From: Rhodospirillum sp.
GTDB lineage: Bacteria; Pseudomonadota; Alphaproteobacteria; Rhodospirillales; Rhodospirillaceae
Length of the DNA: 49,169 bases
Direction of reading: 5' to 3'
Assembly: GCA_021741145.1 (NCBI GenBank)
Contig: JAIOYK010000039.1
Location: forward strand, 1 to 49,169
Shown: in pieces, positions 8,228 through 15,845 of the stretch
Layout of the letters: every line of letters begins with the position of its first letter
Numbering within the stretch: the stretch's first letter is position 1
Position numbers and translations under genes: made by a program
The notes under the pieces: model-generated
The model's database searches: none
What the model was told of the DNA's origin: nothing
The model's input: the letters and a program-made list of their open reading frames with translations, nothing else

Positions 8228-9937
8228 ATGCCCCCTATCGGCGTTTTGGCCCAGCAGGCGCGAAGGAACTGGCGCTGGTCGCCGTCCGTCTGGACGCTCG
8301 GCGCGGCGGGCGCGGCCCTGATCGTCGCCATCCCCGTCGTCGCCGTGGTGGTCATGGCCTTGATGCCCGGCGATCCGACCATCTGGCCCCATTTGGCCAA
8401 GACGGTCTTGCCCACCTATGTGATCAACACCTTGTTCCTGATGACCGGCGTGGGGCTGGGCACCTTCCTGATCGGCACCGGCACGGCTTGGCTGGTCACC
8501 CTTTACCGCTTCCCCGGATCCCGGCTGTTCGAATGGGCGCTGCTGGTGCCCCTCTCCGTCCCCGCGTTCATCATCGGCTTCACCTATACGGAACTTTTGG
8601 ACTACGCCGGGCCCGTGCAGGGAACCCTGCGGACCCTGTTCGGATGGTCCTCGCCCCAAGCGTACTGGTTCCCCGAGATCCGAAGCCTGGGCGGGGCCGT
8701 CGCCATGATGACCCTGGTCCTTTACCCCTATGTCTACCTGCTGGCCCGCTCCGCCTTCCTCGAGCAGTCCCAATGCACGCTGGAGGTCAGCCGGACCCTG
8801 GGCTGCACTCCCTGGCAGGGGTTTCGCCGGGTGGCTCTGCCCCTCGCCCGGCCCTCCCTGGCCGTGGGGCTGGCCCTGGTGTTGATGGAGACCCTGAACG
8901 ACTACGGCACGGTCAAGCTGTTCGGCGTCCAGACCCTGACCAATGGCATGTACAATATCTGGTTGATCATGGGAAACCGAGCCGGGGGTGCCCAAGTGGC
9001 TTGCGTCCTGCTGCTGTTCATCATGGGACTGATAATCCTGGAACGGTGGGCCAGGGCCAAGAAGGCCTATCAGAACACGGGTACGCGCATGCGCCCGGTG
9101 GAAGGCAAGCGCTTGACCGGCCTTCGCGCCGGCTTCGCCTCCCTGGCCTGCGCCCTGCCGGTACTCCTGGGCTTCGTGGTTCCGGCGAGTGTGCTTGCCC
9201 GCAACGCCGTCCTGCGGCTCTCGGACAGTTGGACCCCGGCCTTCGTCGGCTACGCCACCAACAGTCTGGGCCTGTCCCTGACCGCGGCCCTGGTGGCGCT
9301 TTCCATTGGCCTGTTCATGGCCTATGCCGTCCGCCTGGGCAAGGGAGAGACCCTGAAGTGGTTCACCCGACTGGCCAGCCTGGGGTACGCGATCCCCGGA
9401 ACCGTTCTGGCCATTGGCATCCTCGCCCCCTTCGGTGCCTTCGATAACGCCGTGGACCGTTTCATGCGGGAGACCTTCGATATCTCCACGGGCCTGCTGC
9501 TCAGCGGCACGCTCTTCGCCCTGGTTTTCGCCTATGTGGTCCGCTTCCTGGCGCTCAGCTACGGCACGGTGGAGGCAGGCCTGGGCCGGGTGCGTCCCAC
9601 CGTGGACATGGCCGCGCGAACCCTGGGGTGCGGCCCGGGCAAAGTGCTCCTTCGCGTTCACCTGCCGATCATCAAGGGCAGCTTGCTCACCGCGATTCTG
9701 CTTGTTTTCGTCGATTGCATGAAGGAATTGCCCGCGACCCTGTTGCTGCGCCCCTTTAATTTCGACACCTTGGCGACCCATGTGTTTCAGTTCGCCTCCA
9801 GCGAACAGATCGAACAGGCGGCGCTTGGCGCCCTCGCCATTGTCGCCGCCGGGCTTTTGCCCGTGATTCTCCTCAGCCGTTCCATCGCCCAATCCCGAGA
9901 CTGGTCCCGCCAGACCGGCGACCAATCCCCGGGATAA
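8228..9937 (+). CDS. fbpB: Fe(3+) ABC transporter permease
   Basis: About 569 residues with roughly 12 membrane segments arranged as two homologous halves. Each half has an EAA-type cytoplasmic loop that contacts the ATPase: EVSRTLGCTPWQGFRRVALP near residue 190 and DMAARTLGCGPGKVLLRVHL near residue 460. This fused double-permease layout is standard for FbpB/SfuB. I chose ATG 8228 because an AAGGGGG ribosome site lies 6 bases upstream; the frame is also open to ATG 8186, which has no good site. It lies between the ferric-binding protein and ATPase genes, with 7 bases separating it from the latter, so the three form one importer. Confidence 0.9.
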   Translation: MPPIGVLAQQARRNWRWSPSVWTLGAAGAALIVAIPVVAVVVMALMPGDPTIWPHLAKTVLPTYVINTLFLMTGVGLGTFLIGTGTAWLVTLYRFPGSRLFEWALLVPLSVPAFIIGFTYTELLDYAGPVQGTLRTLFGWSSPQAYWFPEIRSLGGAVAMMTLVLYPYVYLLARSAFLEQSQCTLEVSRTLGCTPWQGFRRVALPLARPSLAVGLALVLMETLNDYGTVKLFGVQTLTNGMYNIWLIMGNRAGGAQVACVLLLFIMGLIILERWARAKKAYQNTGTRMRPVEGKRLTGLRAGFASLACALPVLLGFVVPASVLARNAVLRLSDSWTPAFVGYATNSLGLSLTAALVALSIGLFMAYAVRLGKGETLKWFTRLASLGYAIPGTVLAIGILAPFGAFDNAVDRFMRETFDISTGLLLSGTLFALVFAYVVRFLALSYGTVEAGLGRVRPTVDMAARTLGCGPGKVLLRVHLPIIKGSLLTAILLVFVDCMKELPATLLLRPFNFDTLATHVFQFASSEQIEQAALGALAIVAAGLLPVILLSRSIAQSRDWSRQTGDQSPG

Positions 9938-9944
9938 GGAGACC

Positions 9945-11039
9945 GTGACCGTGACGACACACCAGCGCAAGACCCTTGAGATCCCCAGCCTGGACCTCCA
10001 AGCCATCACCCATGGCTATGGAGATCGTCCCGTGGTCAAGGATGTCTCTCTGTCCTTGATGCCAGGGCATTTGCTTTGCCTGCTTGGTCCCTCGGGCTGC
10101 GGCAAGACAACGACCTTGCGCATCGCCGCCGGTTTGGAACACCCCTGGTCGGGCCAAGTGCGCATGAATGGGGAAATTGTCGCCGATGGTCCCAACGCCG
10201 TCCCGCCGGAGCGGCGGCGCATCGGCTTCCTGTTCCAGGACTTCGCCCTCTTCCCCCATCTGACCGTGGCCGATAATGTGGCCTTCGGTCTCACCCATCT
10301 GACCAAGCTGGAGCGGCGGGAGCGCGTCTCGCGAACCCTGGAGATGGTGGGAATGACGGACTATATGCGGGCCTATCCCCACACCTTGTCCGGTGGCCAG
10401 CAACAACGGGTGGCGCTGGCCCGGGCGCTGGCCCCGGAACCCCGATTGATGTTGCTGGACGAGCCATTCTCGGGCCTTGACGCGCGCCTGCGTCACCAGA
10501 TCCGGGCCGAGACGTTCCAAGTGCTGCGCAAGAACAACGTCGCCGCGGTGATGGTCACCCACGATCCGGAGGAAGCCATGTACATGGCCGACCAGATCGC
10601 CCTGATGGATGGCGGCCGGGTGATCCAGCAAGGGCCGCCCGCGGCGCTGTATCACCAACCCACCTGTCCCTTCGCGGCCCGCTTCTTCGGGGAAATCAAC
10701 GAACTGCCCGCGGTGGTGCGGAACGGTTTGGCCGCCACCCCCGTCGGCCCCCTGCCCGCCCCTGGCCTCGCCGAGGGCACGGCGTGCCTGGCCATGATCC
10801 GGCCGGAAGGGTTTGTCCTTTCCCCGTCACCCGGTGCCGGTCAACCCCAGGCCCGGATCCTGGACATCCGGCACCTGGGACGGATCCATGACATCACCCT
10901 GGCGGTGGAAACGGAGGAGAGCTGCACACCCCTGCATGCCCATATCCATGACCTGCCCCCCATGGCCACCGGGGACGTGGTCGGTCTGGGGCTGATCCCG
11001 GACGAGGTCTTTGTCTTCCCCCGCGACAAGACGGGCTGA
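9945..11039 (+). CDS. fbpC: Fe(3+) ABC transporter ATP-binding protein
   Basis: 364 residues. Walker A GPSGCGKTT lies at residues 48-56, the signature LSGGQQQR near 148-155, and Walker B LMLLDEP near 168-174. A C-terminal TOBE-like regulatory domain fills about residues 245-364, as in FbpC/PotA-type ATPases. It powers ferric-iron import through the preceding permease. The start is GTG at 9945 with a good AAGGAG site (9936-9941). It is the last gene of the operon; three tandem hairpins follow the stop codon. Confidence 0.9.
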   Translation: MTVTTHQRKTLEIPSLDLQAITHGYGDRPVVKDVSLSLMPGHLLCLLGPSGCGKTTTLRIAAGLEHPWSGQVRMNGEIVADGPNAVPPERRRIGFLFQDFALFPHLTVADNVAFGLTHLTKLERRERVSRTLEMVGMTDYMRAYPHTLSGGQQQRVALARALAPEPRLMLLDEPFSGLDARLRHQIRAETFQVLRKNNVAAVMVTHDPEEAMYMADQIALMDGGRVIQQGPPAALYHQPTCPFAARFFGEINELPAVVRNGLAATPVGPLPAPGLAEGTACLAMIRPEGFVLSPSPGAGQPQARILDIRHLGRIHDITLAVETEESCTPLHAHIHDLPPMATGDVVGLGLIPDEVFVFPRDKTG

Positions 11040-11070
11040 CCACACGCTGGGGACCTCCGCCTCCACATCT

Positions 11071-11156
11071 CCACCGGGAGGCGGCGGCCTCCCAGAATCT
11101 CCACCGGGAGGCGGCGGCCTCCCAGAATCTCCACCGGGAGGCGGCCGCCTCCCAGG
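11071..11156. repeat. Three tandem 30-bp palindromic repeats between convergent genes
   Basis: Units start at 11071, 11101 and 11131. The first two are identical over 30 bases. The third matches for about 25 bases with one change. Each unit contains an inverted repeat of GGGAGGC and GCCTCCC; in the third the single change makes GGGAGGCGGCCGCCTCCC a perfect 18-base palindrome. They lie between the convergent stop codons of the iron-transport ATPase and the ClC gene, so they probably act as bidirectional terminators or mRNA-end hairpins. There are no T-runs. Confidence 0.85.
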
Positions 11157-11166
11157 CCCACCGTGC

Positions 11167-13065
11167 TTAGTCCTTGTAGTCCTCCAGAATCGCGTCGGCC
11201 AGGGTGTCGCGGTGAATCACACCCGACACCCGATGGGTGCGTAGGGTACCCCGTGCGTTCAGGACCAACGCGGCCCGCGCGTCGCGTCGCGCCATGCGGG
11301 TCATCAGAGCCTGCAGAAAATCCCCCTCGCGGATCACCGTGAAGGAGCGTTCCATGTTGGCGCCGGCCAAGGGAACCCCCGCGGCGTCCGTGGCGACAAC
11401 ACCAATGAAGCGCCCGTTTTCATCCTCCACCGCCGTGTAGTTCTCCGCGACCATCCGGACGGTGCCGTCCCCCGTCTCCCGCATGGTTTCGGACAAGCTG
11501 TCCAGGGTCACGACCCCCGCGACGGGGGCCATGATGTCCCTCGCCTTGCGAATGGTGAACATGTGGGAATGGCGGTCCTTGGGGATATGCTGGCCCCGGC
11601 GCACCAGTTTCATGGTGTAGATGTTGTCTTCCATGATCATGCGGCGAGTCCCGATGGCCGCGGCCACGGCGATGATCACCGGCACGATGGTGGTGTAGTC
11701 ACCGGTCATCTCGAAGATCATCAAGATAGCTGTTAACGCCGCGCCCGTACCCCCGCCGACAATGCCCGCCATGCCGATAATGGCGAACTGAATGGGACCG
11801 AAGCCCAGGTGCGGCCAGAGCGTGGACAACACCGCGCCAAAACACCCTCCCAGCGTCGCGCCCAGGAACAGGGAGGGGGAGAACACCCCACCCGAAGCCC
11901 CGGCGGCCAAGCTGACCGAAGTGGCGACCATCTTGGCCAGGAACAGGATGGCCATCAGATAGGCAAGTCGCAGGTCCCCGTTCAGGATTCCCTGAATGGT
12001 GGCGTAGCCCACGCCATCGGTGAAATAGCGCCCATAGATCAGGAAGAAGACATACATCATCACGCCGATGACGGTCATGCCGATGATGTTCTTCACATAG
12101 GGGTTCAGCGGCATGTCATCGAAGAGGTCTTCCACCCAGTGGAGGAAGCGCACGAAGATCGCCGAGGCGACGCCACACATCATGCCAAAGATCACATAGA
12201 CGGGCAGGAACTGGGCGGCGCTGGGGAACAACAGATCGGGAAGGACGCCCGTGGGCACGGTGAAGGCTGGCGCGATGCCAAAAAAAATGCGTCCCACATA
12301 GGTGGCCGCGCCGGTGGCGATCACCACCGGCAGGAAGGTCCGGGCGCTGACCTCGGGCATCATCAGTTCAATGGCGAACATCACCGCGCCCAGGGGCGTG
12401 TTGAAGGTGGCCGCGATACCCGCGCCCGCCCCGGCGGCAACCAGGGTGATGGTCTGCCATTTGGGCAGCTTGAAGATCTGCCCCAGGGTGGAGCCGATGC
12501 CGCTGCCAATCTGGATGATCGGCCCTTCGCGCCCGACCGAGGCCCCACTGCCGATGGATAGGGCCGATGCGATGGATTTCACGATCACCACGACAGGGCG
12601 GATCTTGCCATTATTGTAAAAGATGGCGGCCATCACCTCGGGCACGCCATGGCCCTTGGCCTCTGGCGCGAAGCGACGCACCAGGAAAACGACAATCAAA
12701 CCGCCGATGATGGGGGCGAGGATAACGAAAGGTCCCCAGGCGCTGGCCGGTGTGGGATCGTTGGCTTCGTAGGACCAGCCGAACTCCCCCAAGAACAGCA
12801 GATTATGCACCAGCGAAATCAACACGCGCAGCGCCGCGGCGCCAATCCCCGTGACCACACCCACGACCAAGGCCAACGTGCACAGGGCCAGCAAACCCAT
12901 TCGAACCCGTGACCGGGACGCCACGATTGTTCCAGAACCCATTTTGGTATCCACCATCCTAAACAAAACCAGCACTTCGCCGTCCAGTTCCGCTGGATAG
13001 CGAACAACACCCATGCGCCAAAAATCGCAAATCGAGGAATTGCAAATCTCCCCCGTGTTTGACAT
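11167..13065 (-). CDS. ClC family chloride channel/H+-coupled antiporter with CBS domains
   Basis: 632 residues from the most upstream start, with an ATG at 12957 (596 residues) equally possible. The membrane part carries the ClC signatures: GSGASVGREGP (the Glu of GREGP is the external gating glutamate), and ASGGVFSPSLFLGATLGG. From about residue 505 a CBS-type region begins (ARDIMAPVAGVVTLDSLSET) and runs to the C-terminus, where nucleotides may bind. It should exchange or conduct chloride across the inner membrane. Start choice is unsure: residues 1-36 are not hydrophobic and no start has a strong ribosome site. It converges on the iron-transport operon through a triple hairpin. Confidence 0.88.
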   Translation of the reverse strand: MSNTGEICNSSICDFWRMGVVRYPAELDGEVLVLFRMVDTKMGSGTIVASRSRVRMGLLALCTLALVVGVVTGIGAAALRVLISLVHNLLFLGEFGWSYEANDPTPASAWGPFVILAPIIGGLIVVFLVRRFAPEAKGHGVPEVMAAIFYNNGKIRPVVVIVKSIASALSIGSGASVGREGPIIQIGSGIGSTLGQIFKLPKWQTITLVAAGAGAGIAATFNTPLGAVMFAIELMMPEVSARTFLPVVIATGAATYVGRIFFGIAPAFTVPTGVLPDLLFPSAAQFLPVYVIFGMMCGVASAIFVRFLHWVEDLFDDMPLNPYVKNIIGMTVIGVMMYVFFLIYGRYFTDGVGYATIQGILNGDLRLAYLMAILFLAKMVATSVSLAAGASGGVFSPSLFLGATLGGCFGAVLSTLWPHLGFGPIQFAIIGMAGIVGGGTGAALTAILMIFEMTGDYTTIVPVIIAVAAAIGTRRMIMEDNIYTMKLVRRGQHIPKDRHSHMFTIRKARDIMAPVAGVVTLDSLSETMRETGDGTVRMVAENYTAVEDENGRFIGVVATDAAGVPLAGANMERSFTVIREGDFLQALMTRMARRDARAALVLNARGTLRTHRVSGVIHRDTLADAILEDYKD

Positions 13066-13247
13066 AACGACGGTGTTGTTTCAACGCCCAATCACGGCCA
13101 GACTCAAGTCTGGCCATAGTCGACATGGCACCCTTGCGCAATCCGCATTGGTCAGTGTCTGGTGAGTATTTGGCGGCAACCGAACCGGGAACGGACCACA
13201 AGGGTTCCACACCCAAGTTTTTCATGGTCTTTCAAAGGACCATATTG

Positions 13248-13307
13248 CGCGATTCTGACGAATCGCCCCTTTGAATGACTACGCGATTCTGACGAATCGC
13301 CCCTTTG
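13248..13307. repeat. Exact 26-bp direct repeat, each with a GANTC palindrome
   Basis: The 26 bases at 13248-13273 recur exactly at 13282-13307. Each copy contains the inverted repeat GCGATTC-TGAC-GAATCGC (13249-13266 and 13283-13300). Both arms carry a GANTC site, the target of the alphaproteobacterial CcrM methylase, giving four GANTC sites in 48 bases. The second copy ends next to the ribosome site of the gene at 13320. Confidence 0.85.
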
Positions 13308-13319
13308 GACGGAACAGTG

Positions 13320-13877
13320 ATGACGACGTTACGCCTCCCCCTCGCGCTCCGGAGCAGTCGGCGCCGTGTGATCGTGGTCCTGACCACCTTGGTTTTTCTG
13401 GTCGGATACATCCTGCTGGTGAACCACGAAGAGCACGCCATGGAGGCCTATTACGCGGACCTGAAGGAAAACAACGTCGAACTCTACCTGGACAAGATCC
13501 TGCAGGCCCAGGGCTTCCGCACCTATCTGGAGGAATACCTAGAGGCCCACGATTACACCCGCCCGACGTCGGTGGCCCCTCCCTTCCTGGTCGGTCGCTG
13601 GGAAATGTTCGACGAATCCATGCGGGTGGACGATGAATTCGTCCCCGATTCCTGCTCCAACGCCCTGCAGATCGAGGACGGTCGGATCAAGACCCTTGGC
13701 GTCTCCCCCAGCCAGGAGGCCGTCCACTACACCATGGTCGAGGATCGGGTTACCGCCCATCGGGAGGGCCTCTCCCCCCTGACCATCACGGTCATCGGCT
13801 ACGGCAGCCACCTGCACCACATCGAGGTCACGGATCCCGCTTTGGGAAGCACCCACTACGGCTACATGTGCCGGTGA
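13320..13877 (+). CDS. Hypothetical protein with one N-terminal membrane segment
   Basis: 185 residues that I do not recognise. A basic start (SSRRR) is followed by one hydrophobic segment around residues 15-36 (VIVVLTTLVFLVGYILLV), then a soluble, rather acidic domain with conserved-looking features such as PPFLVGRWEMFDESMRVDDE and two cysteines (residues near 114 and 184). The topology suggests an inner-membrane anchor with a periplasmic domain. ATG 13320 has GGACGGA 6 bases upstream; a TTG at 13305 is possible but falls inside the repeat. The gene stands alone, preceded by the duplicated GANTC palindrome, which may control it. Confidence 0.75.
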   Translation: MTTLRLPLALRSSRRRVIVVLTTLVFLVGYILLVNHEEHAMEAYYADLKENNVELYLDKILQAQGFRTYLEEYLEAHDYTRPTSVAPPFLVGRWEMFDESMRVDDEFVPDSCSNALQIEDGRIKTLGVSPSQEAVHYTMVEDRVTAHREGLSPLTITVIGYGSHLHHIEVTDPALGSTHYGYMCR

Positions 13878-14032
13878 AGGATCGCGAAGGGCCTCGGGCC
13901 GTCCATCCGAACAAGGGAAAATCCCTCGGGAGTGCCTTTTAGCCCATCCGTTCCAGATGTCATGCCCGAATCCCCCACGCGCCGATACGGCCCGGGCCGC
14001 GCCAAAAGGAATATTATGGGGAGCATTATAGG

Positions 14033-14082
14033 CTAGATCAAACCGCCTTAAATCGGAATCGATTTAAGGCGGTTTGATCTAG
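14033..14082. repeat. Perfect long hairpin (first half of an intergenic element)
   Basis: Two perfectly complementary 23-base arms (14033-14055 and 14060-14082) are separated by GAAT. The arms begin CTAGATCAAACCGCC. The hairpin is AT-richer than its surroundings. It lies 10 bases before a second hairpin; together they resemble the two-hairpin intergenic elements that are dispersed in many alphaproteobacterial genomes. Confidence 0.8.
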
Positions 14083-14092
14083 AATCATATGG

Positions 14093-14148
14093 TTAGAGCA
14101 TCGAGTGGACCGGAAAACCGGTTCCCACTTTTGCGCTCGATGCTCTAA
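14093..14148. repeat. Hairpin element with TTAGAGC termini (second half)
   Basis: Outer arms of 13 bases (14093-14105, TTAGAGCATCGAG; 14136-14148) enclose an inner hairpin ACCGG-AAAA-CCGGT (14109-14122). GTGG (14105-14108) and CCAC (14125-14128) can also pair. The layout AGAGC...AGTGGACCGG...CCGGT...GCTCT is the style of widespread alphaproteobacterial intergenic repeats. Related hairpins occur at 35626-35671 and 39692-39753. Confidence 0.75.
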
Positions 14149-14194
14149 ACTACAAATCCACTTTCATGCCCATCCCCTGGACACGGAGCCTCCC

Positions 14195-14806
14195 ATGCCC
14201 TGGACCATTTTAGTGACCGTCGGTGGGCTCTGGACCCTGGCCGTGGTCGTCCCCGGCCCGAACTTTCTCGTGACCGCGCGGGCCGCCGCGGCGCGGGGAC
14301 GGGGCGCCGGTTTGAGGACGGCGAACGGTGTGGCCTGTGGCACCGCCCTTTGGGGACTGGCCGGAGCCTTCGGCGTTTCCGCCTTGTTCGCCGCTGCCCC
14401 CTGGCTCTACCTTGGACTCAAGGTGGGCGGCGGGTTCTATATCTGCTGGCTGGGCTTGGGTCTGCTGCGTCGGACGGGTAGCCCCATGGACGGCGGCGTC
14501 GAAACCGGAAAGGGCCGGTTCTTCCAGAGTGGCCTACTGACAAGCCTGTCCAACCCCAAGACCGCGGCCTTCGTCGCCTCCCTTTTCGCCCTCTCCTTCC
14601 CCCGGGAGGCGAGTCTCCTGTTGGGCGTCTCGGCGGCGGGGGTGATGACTGGGATCTCCATCCTTTGGTACGGCACCATGGCCATGATCCTGGGAGGGAC
14701 GTCCGCGGCCCGGGCCTATGCCCGCGCACGGACGTGGATCGACCGAATCGCGGGCGGGCTCTTCATCGCGCTAGGGCTGCGCCTGGCGATATCACGGGAA
14801 GGATAG
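14195..14806 (+). CDS. LysE/RhtB family amino-acid exporter
   Basis: 203 residues from ATG 14195, which has GGAG 6 bases upstream. The protein shows the six hydrophobic segments of the family and its N-terminal motif VVPGPNFLVTARAAAARGRGAGLRTANG. A middle block SGLLTSLSNPKTAAFVASLF matches the second conserved region (NPKAALFF in relatives). It should export an amino acid or derivative across the inner membrane; the substrate is unknown. Its stop codon is 4 bases from the stop codon of the convergent membrane-protein gene. An extended start at 14105 would translate an intergenic hairpin and is unlikely. Confidence 0.88.
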   Translation: MPWTILVTVGGLWTLAVVVPGPNFLVTARAAAARGRGAGLRTANGVACGTALWGLAGAFGVSALFAAAPWLYLGLKVGGGFYICWLGLGLLRRTGSPMDGGVETGKGRFFQSGLLTSLSNPKTAAFVASLFALSFPREASLLLGVSAAGVMTGISILWYGTMAMILGGTSAARAYARARTWIDRIAGGLFIALGLRLAISREG

Positions 14807-14810
14807 CGCC

Positions 14811-15845
14811 CTACCCCGCCGTCGCCATGCGATGGGCCACGGTCAACAGGTCCATGAGATCAAAGACCCGGGCCAGATAGTGGTCGCGCAGGACCAGGGG
14901 TTTGCCCACGCCACCGCGCAAATCCCCCTCCAGGCTGTCCACTAGCTTGCCGAGGCGCCGTTGGTGAATGCCCAAGCGCTTTTGAAGCGGATCGGCCACC
15001 ACGCCCGCGAAGGCACCGACCACCGAAGCCGCCCCCGCCACCGTGGCGAAGGTCGCGCCCATCACCGCGCCGGAGGCCGCCGCCGGGAACAGGCCGTACC
15101 AAGCCGAGCCCAGGGTCGCGCCCAGGGGGAAGCCCACGACGGCGAAATGCTGGGCCACGATACCGGCCAGCAGGGTGGACAGCCCCCAGGTGCCTGGGGT
15201 CAGGTTATGGGCCAGCGCCACCCCCGTGCCCGCGCAGACGAAGGCGTTGACCAGTTCCGCCGCCGCGGTCCGGCCGCCCACGTAAGCCGCCAGATTGCTT
15301 TCCAGCTTGGCGCGGAATTCGGGATCACCCCGCCGAGCGGCCACCTCCCGGGCAACGGCCTCGGTCAGGGCCTGGATGCGGGGGTCGGCCAGGATCTCCG
15401 TGGCCAAGGCATCCTTGGTGACCCGGCGGCCCTTGTTGTCCTCCATGGGCATTTCCAGGAATTCGTCGAACAACCGGAAAGTCAGTTCCCGTCCCACCTC
15501 CGTCGACAGCATCAGAGTGGTGCGCCCGAGTTTTTCCCCGGCCCGGGCCGCGGGAGCCCAGCGGCGGCCCAACTTGCCCAACCCCCAGCCCGTGCCACTG
15601 ACCACCACCTGGGGCAGGGCCAGGGCCATATTCGCGGGCGCCCGGGCGATGTCCCAGCCGAAGGCCTTGCGGTGCAGCTTCAGGGAGGCGCCCAGGGAGT
15701 AGGTCCGCTCGGTGAACGCGTGGATCCGCGCCCGCCGGGCCTCCAGGTACCGGACGGCCGCGGCATCGACCGCCGCGGCCACCGCCTCGTTGGACAGGGG
15801 GACCGGCAGCGGCGCCAGTCCCCCATATGTCGTGTCTTCGCTCAC
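14811..15845 (-). CDS. Uncharacterised membrane-associated protein coupled to clpB
   Basis: 344 residues from a GTG at 15845 that overlaps the clpB stop codon as GTGA, a sign of translational coupling. I do not recognise the family with certainty. The N-terminal third is amphipathic and basic. From about residue 180 there are several Gly/Ala-rich hydrophobic stretches ([20 protein letters not shown], then [20 protein letters not shown] and [20 protein letters not shown]), a style also seen in EcsC-like or colicin-like membrane proteins. The C-terminus is polar. Coupling to the disaggregase ClpB suggests a stress- or membrane-quality-related role, but this is inference. Longer starts in the same frame would lie inside clpB. 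Confidence 0.75.
   Translation of the reverse strand: MSEDTTYGGLAPLPVPLSNEAVAAAVDAAAVRYLEARRARIHAFTERTYSLGASLKLHRKAFGWDIARAPANMALALPQVVVSGTGWGLGKLGRRWAPAARAGEKLGRTTLMLSTEVGRELTFRLFDEFLEMPMEDNKGRRVTKDALATEILADPRIQALTEAVAREVAARRGDPEFRAKLESNLAAYVGGRTAAAELVNAFVCAGTGVALAHNLTPGTWGLSTLLAGIVAQHFAVVGFPLGATLGSAWYGLFPAAASGAVMGATFATVAGAASVVGAFAGVVADPLQKRLGIHQRRLGKLVDSLEGDLRGGVGKPLVLRDHYLARVFDLMDLLTVAHRMATAG

Larger units (their letters stand above)
13878..14194. other. Intergenic region containing a two-hairpin element
   Basis: About 317 bases between the hypothetical gene and lysE-like gene. The first 140 bases show nothing specific; 14033-14148 is filled by two adjacent hairpins listed separately. The lysE-like frame is open back to 14105, but that part lies in the second hairpin and is not expected to be translated. 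Confidence 0.6.

Noticed and set aside
8030-10009. 659-codon minus-strand open frame opposite the iron permease gene
   Set aside because: It is rich in Gly, Gln and His, has no domain, and the plus strand has a clear ABC permease. It is an artefact of high GC.
11071-11156. Possible CRISPR array
   Set aside because: The three units are contiguous with no variable spacers.
14811-15845. Calling the clpB-coupled protein EcsC
   Set aside because: The Gly/Ala-rich hydrophobic style is similar, but I cannot find the EcsC motif with confidence.
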